NCBI RefSeq assembly: GCF_030247185.1
Contig: NC_080572.1
Coordinates: 229,959,336 to 230,023,335, forward strand
DNA: 64,000 nucleotides
DNA from: Malaya genurostris
Lineage: Eukaryota > Arthropoda > Insecta > Diptera > Culicidae
Direction of reading: 5' to 3'
Shown here: positions 48,309 to 57,775 of the stretch, piece after piece
Layout of the letters: every line of letters begins with the position of its first letter
Position numbering within the stretch: position 1 is the first letter of the stretch
Made by a program: the position numbers and the translations under genes
The notes under the pieces: generated by a model
The model's database searches: none
The model's input: only the letters and a program-made list of their open reading frames with translations
Told to the model about the DNA's origin: nothing

Positions 48309-49598
48309 ATGGATGAATCCATGGACGTAAATCCTAGCATGAATCCGATACCCCCACGAACGAAAAAATATCAGGAGAGCTCTTCTGGGCCTTGGATAGT
48401 CTTTTTTAGACGTATATCAAAGCCATTAAACATTTACCAAATTTCTAAAGGTTTGACATCACGATACTCTTCAATCAAAGAGATCATAAAAGTAAATAAC
48501 GATAAAATTCGTGTTGTGGTAAATAATTTGAAACACGCGAATGATATTGTCTCTTCGGAACATTTCATTAAAGAGTATAAAGTTTACATACCCTCCAAAG
48601 ATGTCGAAATTGACGGTGTTGTTACCGAAGCGAGTCTTTCGGTAGATGATTTACTCAAGCATGGTGTTGGTCGTTTCAAGAACTCTATGCTTGAGGGTGT
48701 GAAAATACTGGAGTGCAAACAACTGTACTCAGTAGTTTATGAAGAGGGAAAAAAAGTTTATCGCCCATCAGACTCGTTTCGAGTGACATTTGCCGGATCT
48801 GCGTTGCCGTCCCATGTCTATGTCGATAAAATTCGCCTCCCTGTTCGGCTTTTTGTTCCAAATGTAGTGAATTGTACGAACTGCAAAAAATTCGGACACA
48901 CAGCTACTTACTGTAGCAATAAACCAAAATGTATTAAGTGTGAAGGACCTCATAAAGATAATGATTGCAACAAGGAAATTGAAAAATGTATTTATTGTGG
49001 GGAAAGTCCTCATGAGGATATTTCAGTATGCACTGCATTTAAAGTGCACAAAGACAAAATTAAGCTTTCTTTAAAAGCACGGTCTAAGCGCACATATGCA
49101 GAAATGCTTAAAACGGTCATTGATGTCCCCCCTTTGGAAACCGAAAACGGGTTTTCAAATCTAGAGGAAACAGAGGACTCTGACTCTGACGAAAATAGTC
49201 AAGGTAATTCGTTTATCACTACCCAAGGGTCAGTTAAGAGAAAGAAGTCTTCTTCCAAATTACCAAAAAAGACACCTAAAGTTTCATCTTCAAAAAAGGA
49301 TCCCCGTGTTAAACAAAAAAAGTCAAACCCAAAGACTGTGCCTCCTGGTTTGTCAAATTCACAAACCAATCCAGGATCTAGCACAGAAAAAGGTAATAAT
49401 CCTGTGGGCTCCATTTCACAGCCACCAACAGGATTACTGAAGTTTTCGGAAATTGTTGAATGGATTTTCTCAGCATTCAATATATCTGAACCCTTAAAGA
49501 CCCTCATAATGGCATTCCTTCCAATAGCTAGAAATTTTTTGAAGCAGTTATCAGCTCAATGGCCAATTGTCTCAGGTTTTGTATCTTTTGATGGATAA
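48309..49598 (+). CDS. I-element ORF1 (gag-like RNA-binding protein)
   Basis: An intact frame of 429 codons from the ATG at 48309, the first ATG of the frame, just after a T-rich 5' UTR. Residues 1-170 hold a folded region (SSGPWIVFFRRIS, VYVDKIRLPVRLFV at the end) typical of I-clade gag-like proteins. Three zinc knuckles follow from about residue 188: CTNCKKFGHTATYC, CIKCEGPHKDNDC and CIYCGESPHEDISVC. A Lys/Ser-rich linker leads to a hydrophobic C-terminus (FSEIVEWIFSAFNISEPLK). It would bind the element's RNA in the cytoplasm. Its stop overlaps the ORF2 start in ATGGATAA (49591-49598). Confidence 0.95.
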   Translation: MDESMDVNPSMNPIPPRTKKYQESSSGPWIVFFRRISKPLNIYQISKGLTSRYSSIKEIIKVNNDKIRVVVNNLKHANDIVSSEHFIKEYKVYIPSKDVEIDGVVTEASLSVDDLLKHGVGRFKNSMLEGVKILECKQLYSVVYEEGKKVYRPSDSFRVTFAGSALPSHVYVDKIRLPVRLFVPNVVNCTNCKKFGHTATYCSNKPKCIKCEGPHKDNDCNKEIEKCIYCGESPHEDISVCTAFKVHKDKIKLSLKARSKRTYAEMLKTVIDVPPLETENGFSNLEETEDSDSDENSQGNSFITTQGSVKRKKSSSKLPKKTPKVSSSKKDPRVKQKKSNPKTVPPGLSNSQTNPGSSTEKGNNPVGSISQPPTGLLKFSEIVEWIFSAFNISEPLKTLIMAFLPIARNFLKQLSAQWPIVSGFVSFDG

Positions 49599-52500
49599 TT
49601 TATCACCCGCCGCAAATGATACAATCACTGTCCTGCAGTGGAATTGTCGAAGCATCATGCCAAAACTTGATTCATTTAAAATTTTATTGCATAGTCAAAA
49701 ATGTGATGTATTTGCTTTATGCGAAACATGGCTTACTTCAAACATAGCTTTAAATTTTAATGATTTTAACATTATACGTCTCGATAGAGACTCTCCGTAT
49801 GGTGGAGTGCTTTTGGGAATTAAGAAATGCTGTTCCTTTTATAGATTAAACATCCCTTCAACTTCTAGTATAGAAGTTGTTGCTTGCCAAATAAACATTA
49901 AAGGCAAAGATATTTGCATAGCTTCGGTTTATATTCCTCCAAAAGCACAAGTTGGACAGCGACAGCTTAATGAAATGGTTGAAGCCCTTCCTGCTCCACG
50001 ATTGATTCTGGGGGATTTAAATTCGCACGGAATGATGTGGGGTTCCGTTTACAATGATAGCAGATCATCTCTAATATATAATATTTGCGACAATTTTAGC
50101 ATGACGGTACTAAATATGGGTAGCATGACACGGATCCCAAGACCTCCTGCACGTCCAAGTGCATTAGATTTATCTCTTTGTTCGACTTCAATTCGACTAG
50201 ATTGCACCTGGAAAGTATTTCCTGATTTACATGGTAGCGATCATTTACCAATCATCATCTCAATTAGCAGTAACAAAGGCATTGCTAATTCAGTTAATAT
50301 TCCATATGATTTGACAAAAAATATTGACTGGATTAAATACCAAAGTAATATTTCAAGTGTCTTAACTTCAATGGAAGAGCTCCCCCCACTTGAAGAATAT
50401 GACTTCCTCGTTTGTTCGATTCTGGAGGCCGCAGAACAAGCCCAAACCAAACGATTTCTTGGTCCATCGTCTAACAGAAGGCCTCCAAACCCTTGGTGGG
50501 ACAAAGAGTGTTCAGATGCTAAGCACGCGAAACAAAATGCTTTCAAGACATTTTTAAAACGAGGAGGAGGAACTCCTCAGAATTTTGAAAATTTCTTGAC
50601 TTTAGAAACCAAGTACAAGAGCATACTTCGGGCCAAGAAATGTAGCTATTGGAGACATTTTGTCGAAGGTTTGTCGAGAGAAACCTCAATGAGCACTCTT
50701 TGGAATACGGCCAGACGAATGAGGAATCGTAACGTGGGCAATGAGAGTGATGAATACTCGAACCGATGGATATTTGACTTTGCTAGGAAAGTTTGCCCAG
50801 ATTCTGTTCCTACGCAAAGCATTATACGGGAATCTCCTCCAAATAATGGTTTTATTAATAACCCATTTTCAATGATAGAATTTTCTATAGCACTCTTGTC
50901 TTGTAACAATAACGCCCCTGGGTTGGACAGAATTAAATTCAACTTGGTGAAGAATCTGCCCGACCTCGCAAAAAGACGTTTGTTGGAATTGTTCAACAAG
51001 TTTCTTGAGCAAAATATTGTTCCGCCTGACTGGAGACAAGTGAAAGTTATCGCCATTCAAAAGCCGGGGAAACCAGCTTCCAATCACAACTCATATAGAC
51101 CCATTGCGATGTTGTCCTGCATCAGAAAATTGTTCGAAAAAATTATTCTACGACGTCTCGACACTTGGGTCGAGACGAACGGTTTGTTGTCAGATACTCA
51201 GTTTGGCTTCCGTAGAAATAAAGGGACGAATGATTGCCTTGCATTACTTTCGTCTGACATCCAAATTGCCTTCGCTCAAAAGCAACAAATGGCATCTGTA
51301 TTTTTAGACATTAAAGGAGCATTTGATTCAGTTTCCATTGATGTTCTTTCAGACAAGCTCCACCAACATGGACTTCCAGCGGTTATAAATAATTATTTGC
51401 ACAACCTTTTGTCAGAGAAGTGCATGTATTTTTCACATGGCGATTTGGCAACATTCAGAATTAGCTACATGGGTCTCCCGCAAGGCTCATGCCTCAGTCC
51501 GCTCCTCTATAATTTTTACGTGAATGACATTGACAGCTGTCTAGTAACCCCATGTACACTAAGACAATTGGCAGATGATGGCGTGGTTTCAGTTACTGGA
51601 CCCAAAGCTATTGATCTGCATAAACCATTGCAAGATACCTTAGATAACTTGTCCGATTGGGCTGTTCATCTTGGTATCGAATTCTCTGCGGAGAAAACAG
51701 AGTTAGTCGTCTTTTCAAGAAAGCATGATCCCGCGCAGCTTCAGCTCCATATGATGGGAAGAATGATCCAACAGGTTTTAACTTTTAAATACCTCGGGGT
51801 GTGGTTCGATTCCAAATGCACGTGGGGAGGACACATTAGGTTTCTGATAACAAAATGCCAACAAAGAGTAAATTTTCTTCGAACAATAACAGGATCTTGG
51901 TGGGGTGCTCATCCGGAAGATCTAATAAAATTGTATCAAACAACGATACTTTCAGTGATGGAATATGGATGCGTTTGCTTTCGTTCCGCTGCAAACTCTC
52001 ATATTATCAAACTGGAGCGAATTCAGTATCGTTGTTTGCGAATTGCTTTAGGGTGCATGCATTCGACACATACAATGAGTCTTGAAGTTCTGGCGGGAGT
52101 TCTTCCATTAAAAGATCGATTTTGGGAGCTTTCATCACGCCTGCTAATAAGATGTGAGGTGCTGAATCCCATGGTAATTAATAATTTCGAACGACTAGTC
52201 GAGCTTCGATCTCAAACAAAATTCATGACAGTATATTTTAACCATATGTCACAGGAAATCAACCCTTCAAGATATATTCCTATCCGTGTCAGCCTCCTAA
52301 ATGTCCCTGACTCAACTTTATTTTTCGATACATCCATGCAGCGCGAAGTGCGTGGAATCCCGGATCATCTACGTTCGACGGAAATCCCAAAAATATTTTC
52401 AAGTAAGTTCAGGCATATTGACTCTGAGAAAATGTTTTACACGGACGGATCGCGAATTGAAGAAGCGACAGGGTTTGGTATGTTCAACAATAATGTTTCG

Positions 52501-53283
52501 GCCTCATTTAGGCTTCAAGAACCTGCATCTGTTTATATAGCAGAGCTAGCAGCAGTTCATTATAGTTTGAGTGTAATCGTCACATTATCTCCAAACCATT
52601 ATTTCCTCTTCACAGATAGTCTGAGTGCAATTGAAGCCATTCGCTCAATCGCTGCTGGCAAAAATGAACCGTTTTTCTTGGGTAAAATAAAACAGTGTCT
52701 GAACGACATATTGAATAATAATTATCTAATCACTATAGTCTGGATCCCGGCTCATTGCTCCATTCCAGGCAATGAAAGAGCCGATAATTTAGCCAAACGT
52801 GGTGCTATTGAGGGTGAAATTTATGAGCGACCGATTGCTTTCAACGAATTCTATAGTTCGTCTCGCCAAAGAACACTTGCCAGCTGGCAAACATCTTGGG
52901 ATAGAGATGATCTGGGTCGGTGGATGCACTCAATTATTCCGAAAATATCGACAAAGGCATGGTTCAGGGGACTGGATGTGAGTAGGGATTTCATTCGTGT
53001 GATGTCCAGACGCATGTCCAATCACTACACGTTAGATGCACATCTCCTTCGAATTGGGCTCTCCGAGACTAATCATTGTGCTTGCGGAGAAGGTTATCGG
53101 GATATTGATCATGTCGTTTGGACATGCGTGGAGTATCGTGATGTCAGATCTCAACTAATAAATTCTTTGCGTACCCAAGGTAAACTATCCAATATCCCAG
53201 TTCGAGACATTCTTGCTTGTCGTGACCTTTCATACATGAAACTTATTTATCATTTCATAAAGAAAACTGGAGTTTCAATTTAA
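49591..53283 (+). CDS. I-element ORF2: endonuclease, reverse transcriptase, RNase H
   Basis: An intact frame of 1,230 codons from the ATG at 49591; the frame is open slightly upstream, but that has no ATG. Endonuclease motifs: VLQWNCRSIM, CETWL, LGDLNSHGMMWG and GSDHLPIII. Reverse transcriptase: SYRPIAMLSCIRKLFEK, TQFGFRRNKGTNDC, VFLDIKGAFDSV (near residue 570), LPQGSCLSPLLYNFYVND and LADDGVV (near 660; the catalytic box has Leu before ADD), then KYLGVWFD. RNase H: FYTDGSRIEEATGFG (near 948), AELAAVHYSLS, FLFTDSLSAIEAI and WIPAHCSIPGNERADNLAK (near 1050), so all four acidic residues are present. CACGEGYRDIDHVVWTC near 1163 is the C-terminal zinc motif. It performs target-primed reverse transcription. 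Confidence 0.96.
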   Translation: MDNLSPAANDTITVLQWNCRSIMPKLDSFKILLHSQKCDVFALCETWLTSNIALNFNDFNIIRLDRDSPYGGVLLGIKKCCSFYRLNIPSTSSIEVVACQINIKGKDICIASVYIPPKAQVGQRQLNEMVEALPAPRLILGDLNSHGMMWGSVYNDSRSSLIYNICDNFSMTVLNMGSMTRIPRPPARPSALDLSLCSTSIRLDCTWKVFPDLHGSDHLPIIISISSNKGIANSVNIPYDLTKNIDWIKYQSNISSVLTSMEELPPLEEYDFLVCSILEAAEQAQTKRFLGPSSNRRPPNPWWDKECSDAKHAKQNAFKTFLKRGGGTPQNFENFLTLETKYKSILRAKKCSYWRHFVEGLSRETSMSTLWNTARRMRNRNVGNESDEYSNRWIFDFARKVCPDSVPTQSIIRESPPNNGFINNPFSMIEFSIALLSCNNNAPGLDRIKFNLVKNLPDLAKRRLLELFNKFLEQNIVPPDWRQVKVIAIQKPGKPASNHNSYRPIAMLSCIRKLFEKIILRRLDTWVETNGLLSDTQFGFRRNKGTNDCLALLSSDIQIAFAQKQQMASVFLDIKGAFDSVSIDVLSDKLHQHGLPAVINNYLHNLLSEKCMYFSHGDLATFRISYMGLPQGSCLSPLLYNFYVNDIDSCLVTPCTLRQLADDGVVSVTGPKAIDLHKPLQDTLDNLSDWAVHLGIEFSAEKTELVVFSRKHDPAQLQLHMMGRMIQQVLTFKYLGVWFDSKCTWGGHIRFLITKCQQRVNFLRTITGSWWGAHPEDLIKLYQTTILSVMEYGCVCFRSAANSHIIKLERIQYRCLRIALGCMHSTHTMSLEVLAGVLPLKDRFWELSSRLLIRCEVLNPMVINNFERLVELRSQTKFMTVYFNHMSQEINPSRYIPIRVSLLNVPDSTLFFDTSMQREVRGIPDHLRSTEIPKIFSSKFRHIDSEKMFYTDGSRIEEATGFGMFNNNVSASFRLQEPASVYIAELAAVHYSLSVIVTLSPNHYFLFTDSLSAIEAIRSIAAGKNEPFFLGKIKQCLNDILNNNYLITIVWIPAHCSIPGNERADNLAKRGAIEGEIYERPIAFNEFYSSSRQRTLASWQTSWDRDDLGRWMHSIIPKISTKAWFRGLDVSRDFIRVMSRRMSNHYTLDAHLLRIGLSETNHCACGEGYRDIDHVVWTCVEYRDVRSQLINSLRTQGKLSNIPVRDILACRDLSYMKLIYHFIKKTGVSI

Positions 53284-53648
53284 TAAAGGCCCCTTTCAAG
53301 ACTTAGTTCTGATCCCAGCTGCGTCCATGAGTTCAACCAATAGCTAAATTAGAATAAAAATAATGTAATGATACAAACAAACTCGAAACAGTTTATGAAA
53401 TTATCAACAAAATGTCTGAAAATAACAGCTTATTTTATAATTTATAGAAGTTAATCGTTTGGTTCAAATAATATTTCCGAGTAGATTTCATAATTAATGA
53501 CGAGTTACCTAAGATGATATTTAAGTAATAAGAGAATATGTTTTAATAAATGCAAAACGTTGTGACTATGTTAGAATTAAATTAGGATAAGAATATTATG
53601 TAAAAGTGATGCTACGGCGAAGAAAAACTTATGTAAACTGCCTTAAGA

Positions 53649-53654
53649 AATAAA
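53649..53654 (+). terminator. Polyadenylation signal of the I element
   Basis: AATAAA lies 11 bases before the terminal A tail, as expected for a LINE 3' end. Confidence 0.6.
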
Positions 53655-53739
53655 CGTATTTATGAAAAAAAAAAATCATATGAGTTAGTTTGTTGAAATT
53701 ATGAATGTCAAATACCGTTATAAGGGTTAGATTCTAGCG

Positions 53740-53879
53740 GTAAACGTGTTACGATGTGTTACTTTGAAGGAAGTTATAGGTGTTACGAAGCGTTACATGC
53801 GTTATTGTTTTTGTAAGTTTAAGGTGTTACGAAGCGCTACATTCATTACTTTTTTATAAGTTAAAGGCGTTACTTTTTT
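53740..53879. repeat. GTTAC-rich tandem array, left part
   Basis: Degenerate units of roughly 40-60 bases based on GTTACGAAGCGTTACATGCG TTACTTTTTGTAAGTT. The same array resumes at 56960, so it was split by a later insertion. Confidence 0.8.
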
Positions 53880-54512
53880 CCTTTCTCATATAGAAAGGCT
53901 ATACAATTACTGTAAAAACCGACTATTGAGCCGATGCCCGAAGGGCCGAATGTCATATACCATTCGACTCAGCTCGACGAGCTGAGCAAATGTCTGTATG
54001 TGTATGTGTGTGTATGTTACAAATATTGTCACTCGCTTTTATCGGAGATGGCTTAACCGATTTTCACAAACTTAGATTCAAATGAAAGGTCTCACGGTCC
54101 CATACAATGTTCTTGGATATCATTTAGATCCGACTTCCGCTTCCGGAATTACAGAATGATATGCACCAAAAATGTGAAAATAATGCATTGAAAATGTGAA
54201 AATAAAGTCACTCACTTTTCTCAGAGATGGCTAAGCCGATTTTCACAAACTTAGATTCAAATGAAAGGTCTCACGGTCCTATATAAAATGCCTGAATTTC
54301 ATTTGTATCCGACTTCCGGTTCCGGAATTACAGGGTATGATATGGTACTGATATGCACAGAAAAATGTGAAAATAATGCATTCAAAATAACAAAATAATG
54401 CCACTTACTCTTCTCAGAGATGACTGAACCGGTTTACACAAACTTAGAATAAAATGAAATCAAATGAAAGGTCTTGTAGTCCAGATCAAATGAAAGGTCT
54501 TGTAGTCCAGAA

Positions 54513-55204
54513 CAGTGTTGGTGATTGCCGAAAATTTGACAGAAGCTGCTATATTGCTATCTATATTGTATACAACATTTTCAATGCGGTAGAAGATGCT
54601 ATAAGAACTCGAGTCTCTCAATGCATGAACCGCGAGAGAATTTTTCTACATTTCTTCGCTCCACTTCATACTCTGAGTATTTCACGGCCCATGAAAAAAT
54701 ATACAGTCTGATAATGATCGTTGCTGTGTGGAATTTCCCAAGAGAGGATCGCAAGTTAACAATTATCGCAGAAAATCGAATCGATGGTTCATCTTGATGT
54801 TTCTCATACTAGGTTCCAATATTTCAAAACCCTTGTGTGGAGCATTCACATACATTTTCATAGACACAACTTATACAAAGGTTATATGCACATAGTTAGA
54901 ATAAGCGGCAATAGTAAAATGATTCTATCGCAATTATCCACTGCCCATACAGAATCGGATCGCGAAACGAGAATAAGCGACCGTTTGTTGCTTCAGAGAG
55001 GATCTCCACAGCAGCGTGCTAACCTTTGATTCTCAGAAATGTCATCGAGAGAAATTCGCTCTCGCACTGGTGTCGATTCTATGTTACATGAGCCATGCCG
55101 GATGTTTGTTGTTGCGATGTTTTCCATTTCTCTTTGATGGCACTGATTCAATCGTGTGAAGAGTGAAGATTGAACGTTCTTTGATACGATAAAAGCCATC
55201 CTTG
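54513..55204 (+). mobile_element. hAT-type MITE (family h1), copy 2
   Basis: A 692-bp copy of the element at 33394-34053, with the same CAGTGTTGGTGATTGCCGAA start and GATAAAAGCCATCCTTG end. Its own perfect 8-bp target duplication GTCCAGAA is at 54505-54512 and 55205-55212. Inserted in family A copy 9. Confidence 0.88.
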
Positions 55205-55610
55205 GTCCAGAATTCGGATCTGGATGATATTCAGAAACTTTGTATGGGTTCCTGAATATCATCCAGATCCGAATTCTGGTTCCAGAATTACCGGATGATA
55301 TGCATCAAAAATGTGAAATTAATATCACTTAATTTCCTCGAAGATGGTAGATCCGAGTTTCACAAACTTAGATTCAAATTAAATGTCTAATGGTTCCAGA
55401 CAAAGTTCTGGAATTTCATTTGGATCCAACTTCCGGAATTACAGAGTGATATGCATAAAAATGTGAAAATAATGCACAAAAAAATGTGAAAATAATGTCA
55501 CTCACTTTTCGCGGAGATGGAAGTTCTTAAGATGTCCCAATTTTCGTTCGGTTCAAACCCCTGGTTTTGGGGATAGGGTGCTCAGTATGAAAACGTCAAT
55601 TTCAGGAATA

Positions 55611-56529
55611 ACACATGGATCAATAAGTCCCGAGACTAACAATGGAAACAACATTTTTTTTGCAAATTTTCTTTTTATTCATCAACATAAACACCTTCTA
55701 GGGTGATACAATGGTTCCAACGTTTTTCCAATTTTTCAATACCATGTTTATAAAGAAATTTATCTTTCGCTTCAAAATAAGCTTCAGTTTCAGCGATGAC
55801 CTCCTCATTTGAGCCAAATCTTTTTCCCTGGAGCATTTTTTTAAGATCAGCAAAGAGCCAGTAGTCACTGGGGTCAAATCTGGCGAGTATGGGGGGTGGG
55901 GAAGCAGATCAAAGCCCAATTCGTTCAATTTCACCATTGTTTTCATCAACTTGTGGCAGGCTGTTTTTGTTCCATCGAAAGCAATAGCGGCACCCACTTG
56001 GAAAAAACCTTTTTCATGCTCAAATTTTAATGAAGGACAGTAAATACACTTCCATATGATATCTGTGTCATCTCAGCAATCTCACGGAGCTTCACTTTAC
56101 GATCTCTCATTATAATTTTTGTCACTTCACTCACATTTTCCGGTGTAACGGCTTCCACAGGTCTACCCGAGCGTTCCGCGTCATTTGTGTCGGTACGACC
56201 ACGTTTACACTCGGCGAACTACCGACAAATCGTTGCTTTTGATGGACAAGAGTCCGGATAACATTTTTCAATCCATTGTTTCGCTTGCACGGTGTTTTTA
56301 CCCATTAAAAAACAATGTTTTATCAAAACACGAAATCCGGTTTTTTCCATTTTTTAAACAAACTACAAAACGACTTTACTCCAACCTCGATAACTCAGCT
56401 GTTTCTGGTCGGATCGATTTAAAATTTTGACCCGTTTCAAGCAAAGGTTAGTACTCTAGAAAGACGTGGTTACTGGTTTACTACGAGCGCCATCTCTGCT
56501 TTAGTCTCGGGACTTAATGGTCCATGTGT
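55611..56529 (-). mobile_element. Mariner-like element, internally deleted
   Basis: Terminal inverted repeats: left ACACATGGATCAATAAGTCC, right the complement of ACACATGGACCATTAAGTCC (two mismatches in 20). TA flanks at 55609-55610 and 56530-56531. At 919 bp it is about 350 bp shorter than a complete mariner. Confidence 0.9.
55675..56350 (-). pseudogene. Mariner transposase with the centre deleted
   Basis: The N-terminal part reads RSGRPVEAVTPENV, RDRKVKLREIAEM, LSMKKVFSKWVP and MEQKQ, with an in-frame stop near the LSMKK block. At about 55960 it jumps directly to ACHKLMKTMVKLNELGFDLL and PHPPYSPDLTP, so the region with the first catalytic aspartate, and the second just before CHK, is gone. 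A frameshift follows SPDLTP, after which the usual C-terminus resumes in another frame down to a stop at 55675-55677. Non-functional. Confidence 0.85.
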
Positions 56530-56959
56530 TACTTTGTTCATAAGCTACCTCTTTACATTGGCTAGTGATTTTCTTTAAATTGCAGACCATGAGACTCCGC
56601 AGACCAAATAAACTATTGATAGTCCCATAAATGATTTGCAAAATTTTATCCTGGTCCGACTAGCGATACATTTTTTCCCACATTCATATCGTCATACAGA
56701 ACCGTAAATGTTAGTATACCGTTGAATGAACCGAATGTCACTATGCTGATATCCAGCTTTCGGTTCCGAAAGTACCGGCAATAATAATCAAATATGATAA
56801 AATGGAGCTCACTTTACTTTCCCACATATTATTGAATAGATTTTCACTAACTTAAATTCAAATGTAGTGTATCAATGTAGTAGTATTATGAAACAGAAAT
56901 CTTCAAAACTTTTTCTGAACTGTAAGAAAGGCATCACTAGGGTGATTAAAACGGGTTTT

Positions 56960-57254
56960 AGACGTTACGAAGTGTTACAAGCGTTACGTTTTTGTGAGTT
57001 ATGATGTTACAAAGCATTACAAGCGTTACTCATTTGTAAGTTATAAGCGTTACATGCGTTACTTTTTAGTTGATTTAAGACGTTACGAAGCGTTACCTTT
57101 GGTAAGTTACAGGCGTTATAAAGCGATACTTTTTGTAAGTTACAGGTATTTCAAAACGTGACATGCCTTAGGTCACAAGTTGTGTGAGTTGTAGGCGTTA
57201 CGTGCGTTACTCTTTCGTTAATTACAAGCATTACGAAATGTTACATTCGTTACA
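56960..57254. repeat. GTTAC-rich tandem array, right part
   Basis: It continues the array at 53740-53879: GACGTTACGAAGTGTTACAA, GCGTTACTTTTTAG, GCGTTACCTTTGGTAAGTTA and so on. About seven degenerate units. Confidence 0.8.
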
Positions 57255-57596
57255 TTTGAAAATTTCATGGGTTGAAATCGAATGAATTAAAAAAAATAAA
57301 GATAGATTGCAAAAGCACGACTCGAAACGCGAAACATTAGATCACAAAGCACATCCGTTAATCGACTGAGATTTCTGCTTGATGAATAATTGAAACATAT
57401 AAACCCATGCAGCGTCACTTAGTAGCCGAGTGCAAATTACACAGCCTACCTCGTTTTACGAACCCCCGTTTAGTTCGAAAATGGAAGTTTCGGTGTACTG
57501 GTCGGTCTTCAAAGAATTATTAATCTACCTGTTCACGTCAAGCACTACGTGATGTGTTAATGTGGTTTTTTCTTGAGAAAACTGACACTGACGCAG

Positions 57597-57775
57597 GGTA
57601 GTTTCATCAAACAACCACTTTTCACGAAACTGTGTTGGTTTCGCACTTAGCAACGGGGATGTGAGCAACCCTGATATAAAAACCAGGTTCGAAACTGATT
57701 CGATTTTCAGTTCAACAACGGCTTGACAGCAGTTAGGGTGGAAACTGCGTTGGGTTTGGCATCAAGCGAAAACGT
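57597..57775 (+). repeat. Repeat pair R, copy 2
   Basis: Counterpart of 37750-37935: GGGTAGTTTCATCAA, CACTTAGCAACGGGG, AGGTTCGAAACTGATTCG, TTCAGTTCAAC, TTGACAGCAGT and GGTTTGGCATCAAGCGAAAA in the same order. Confidence 0.65.

Larger units (their letters stand above)
47631..53672 (+). mobile_element. Full-length, coding-intact I-clade LINE (MosquI-like)
   Basis: A 6.0-kb element with a 678-base 5' UTR, ORF1, ORF2 with RNase H, a short 3' UTR and an A tail. A perfect 14-bp target duplication, AAATCATATGAGTT, lies at 47617-47630 and 53673-53686 (the latter partly merged with the A tail). No stop or frameshift is visible in either frame. The domain order (gag-like ORF1 with zinc knuckles; endonuclease, reverse transcriptase, RNase H and a C-terminal Cys/His motif in ORF2) is that of the I clade. 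Of all the elements here it is the best candidate for a recent and possibly active insertion. Confidence 0.93.
53880..56959 (-). repeat. Dispersed repeat family A, copy 9, with two insertions
   Basis: It starts CCTTTCTCATATAGAAAGGC and GATGCCCGAAGGGCCGAATG, and ends GAAAGGCATCACTAGGGTGA TTAAAACGGGTTTT. Several GACTTCCGGTTCCGGAATTA modules are in tandem. A hAT MITE (54513-55204) and a mariner (55611-56529) are inserted in it; without them it is about 1.5 kb. It splits a GTTAC satellite array. Confidence 0.8.
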
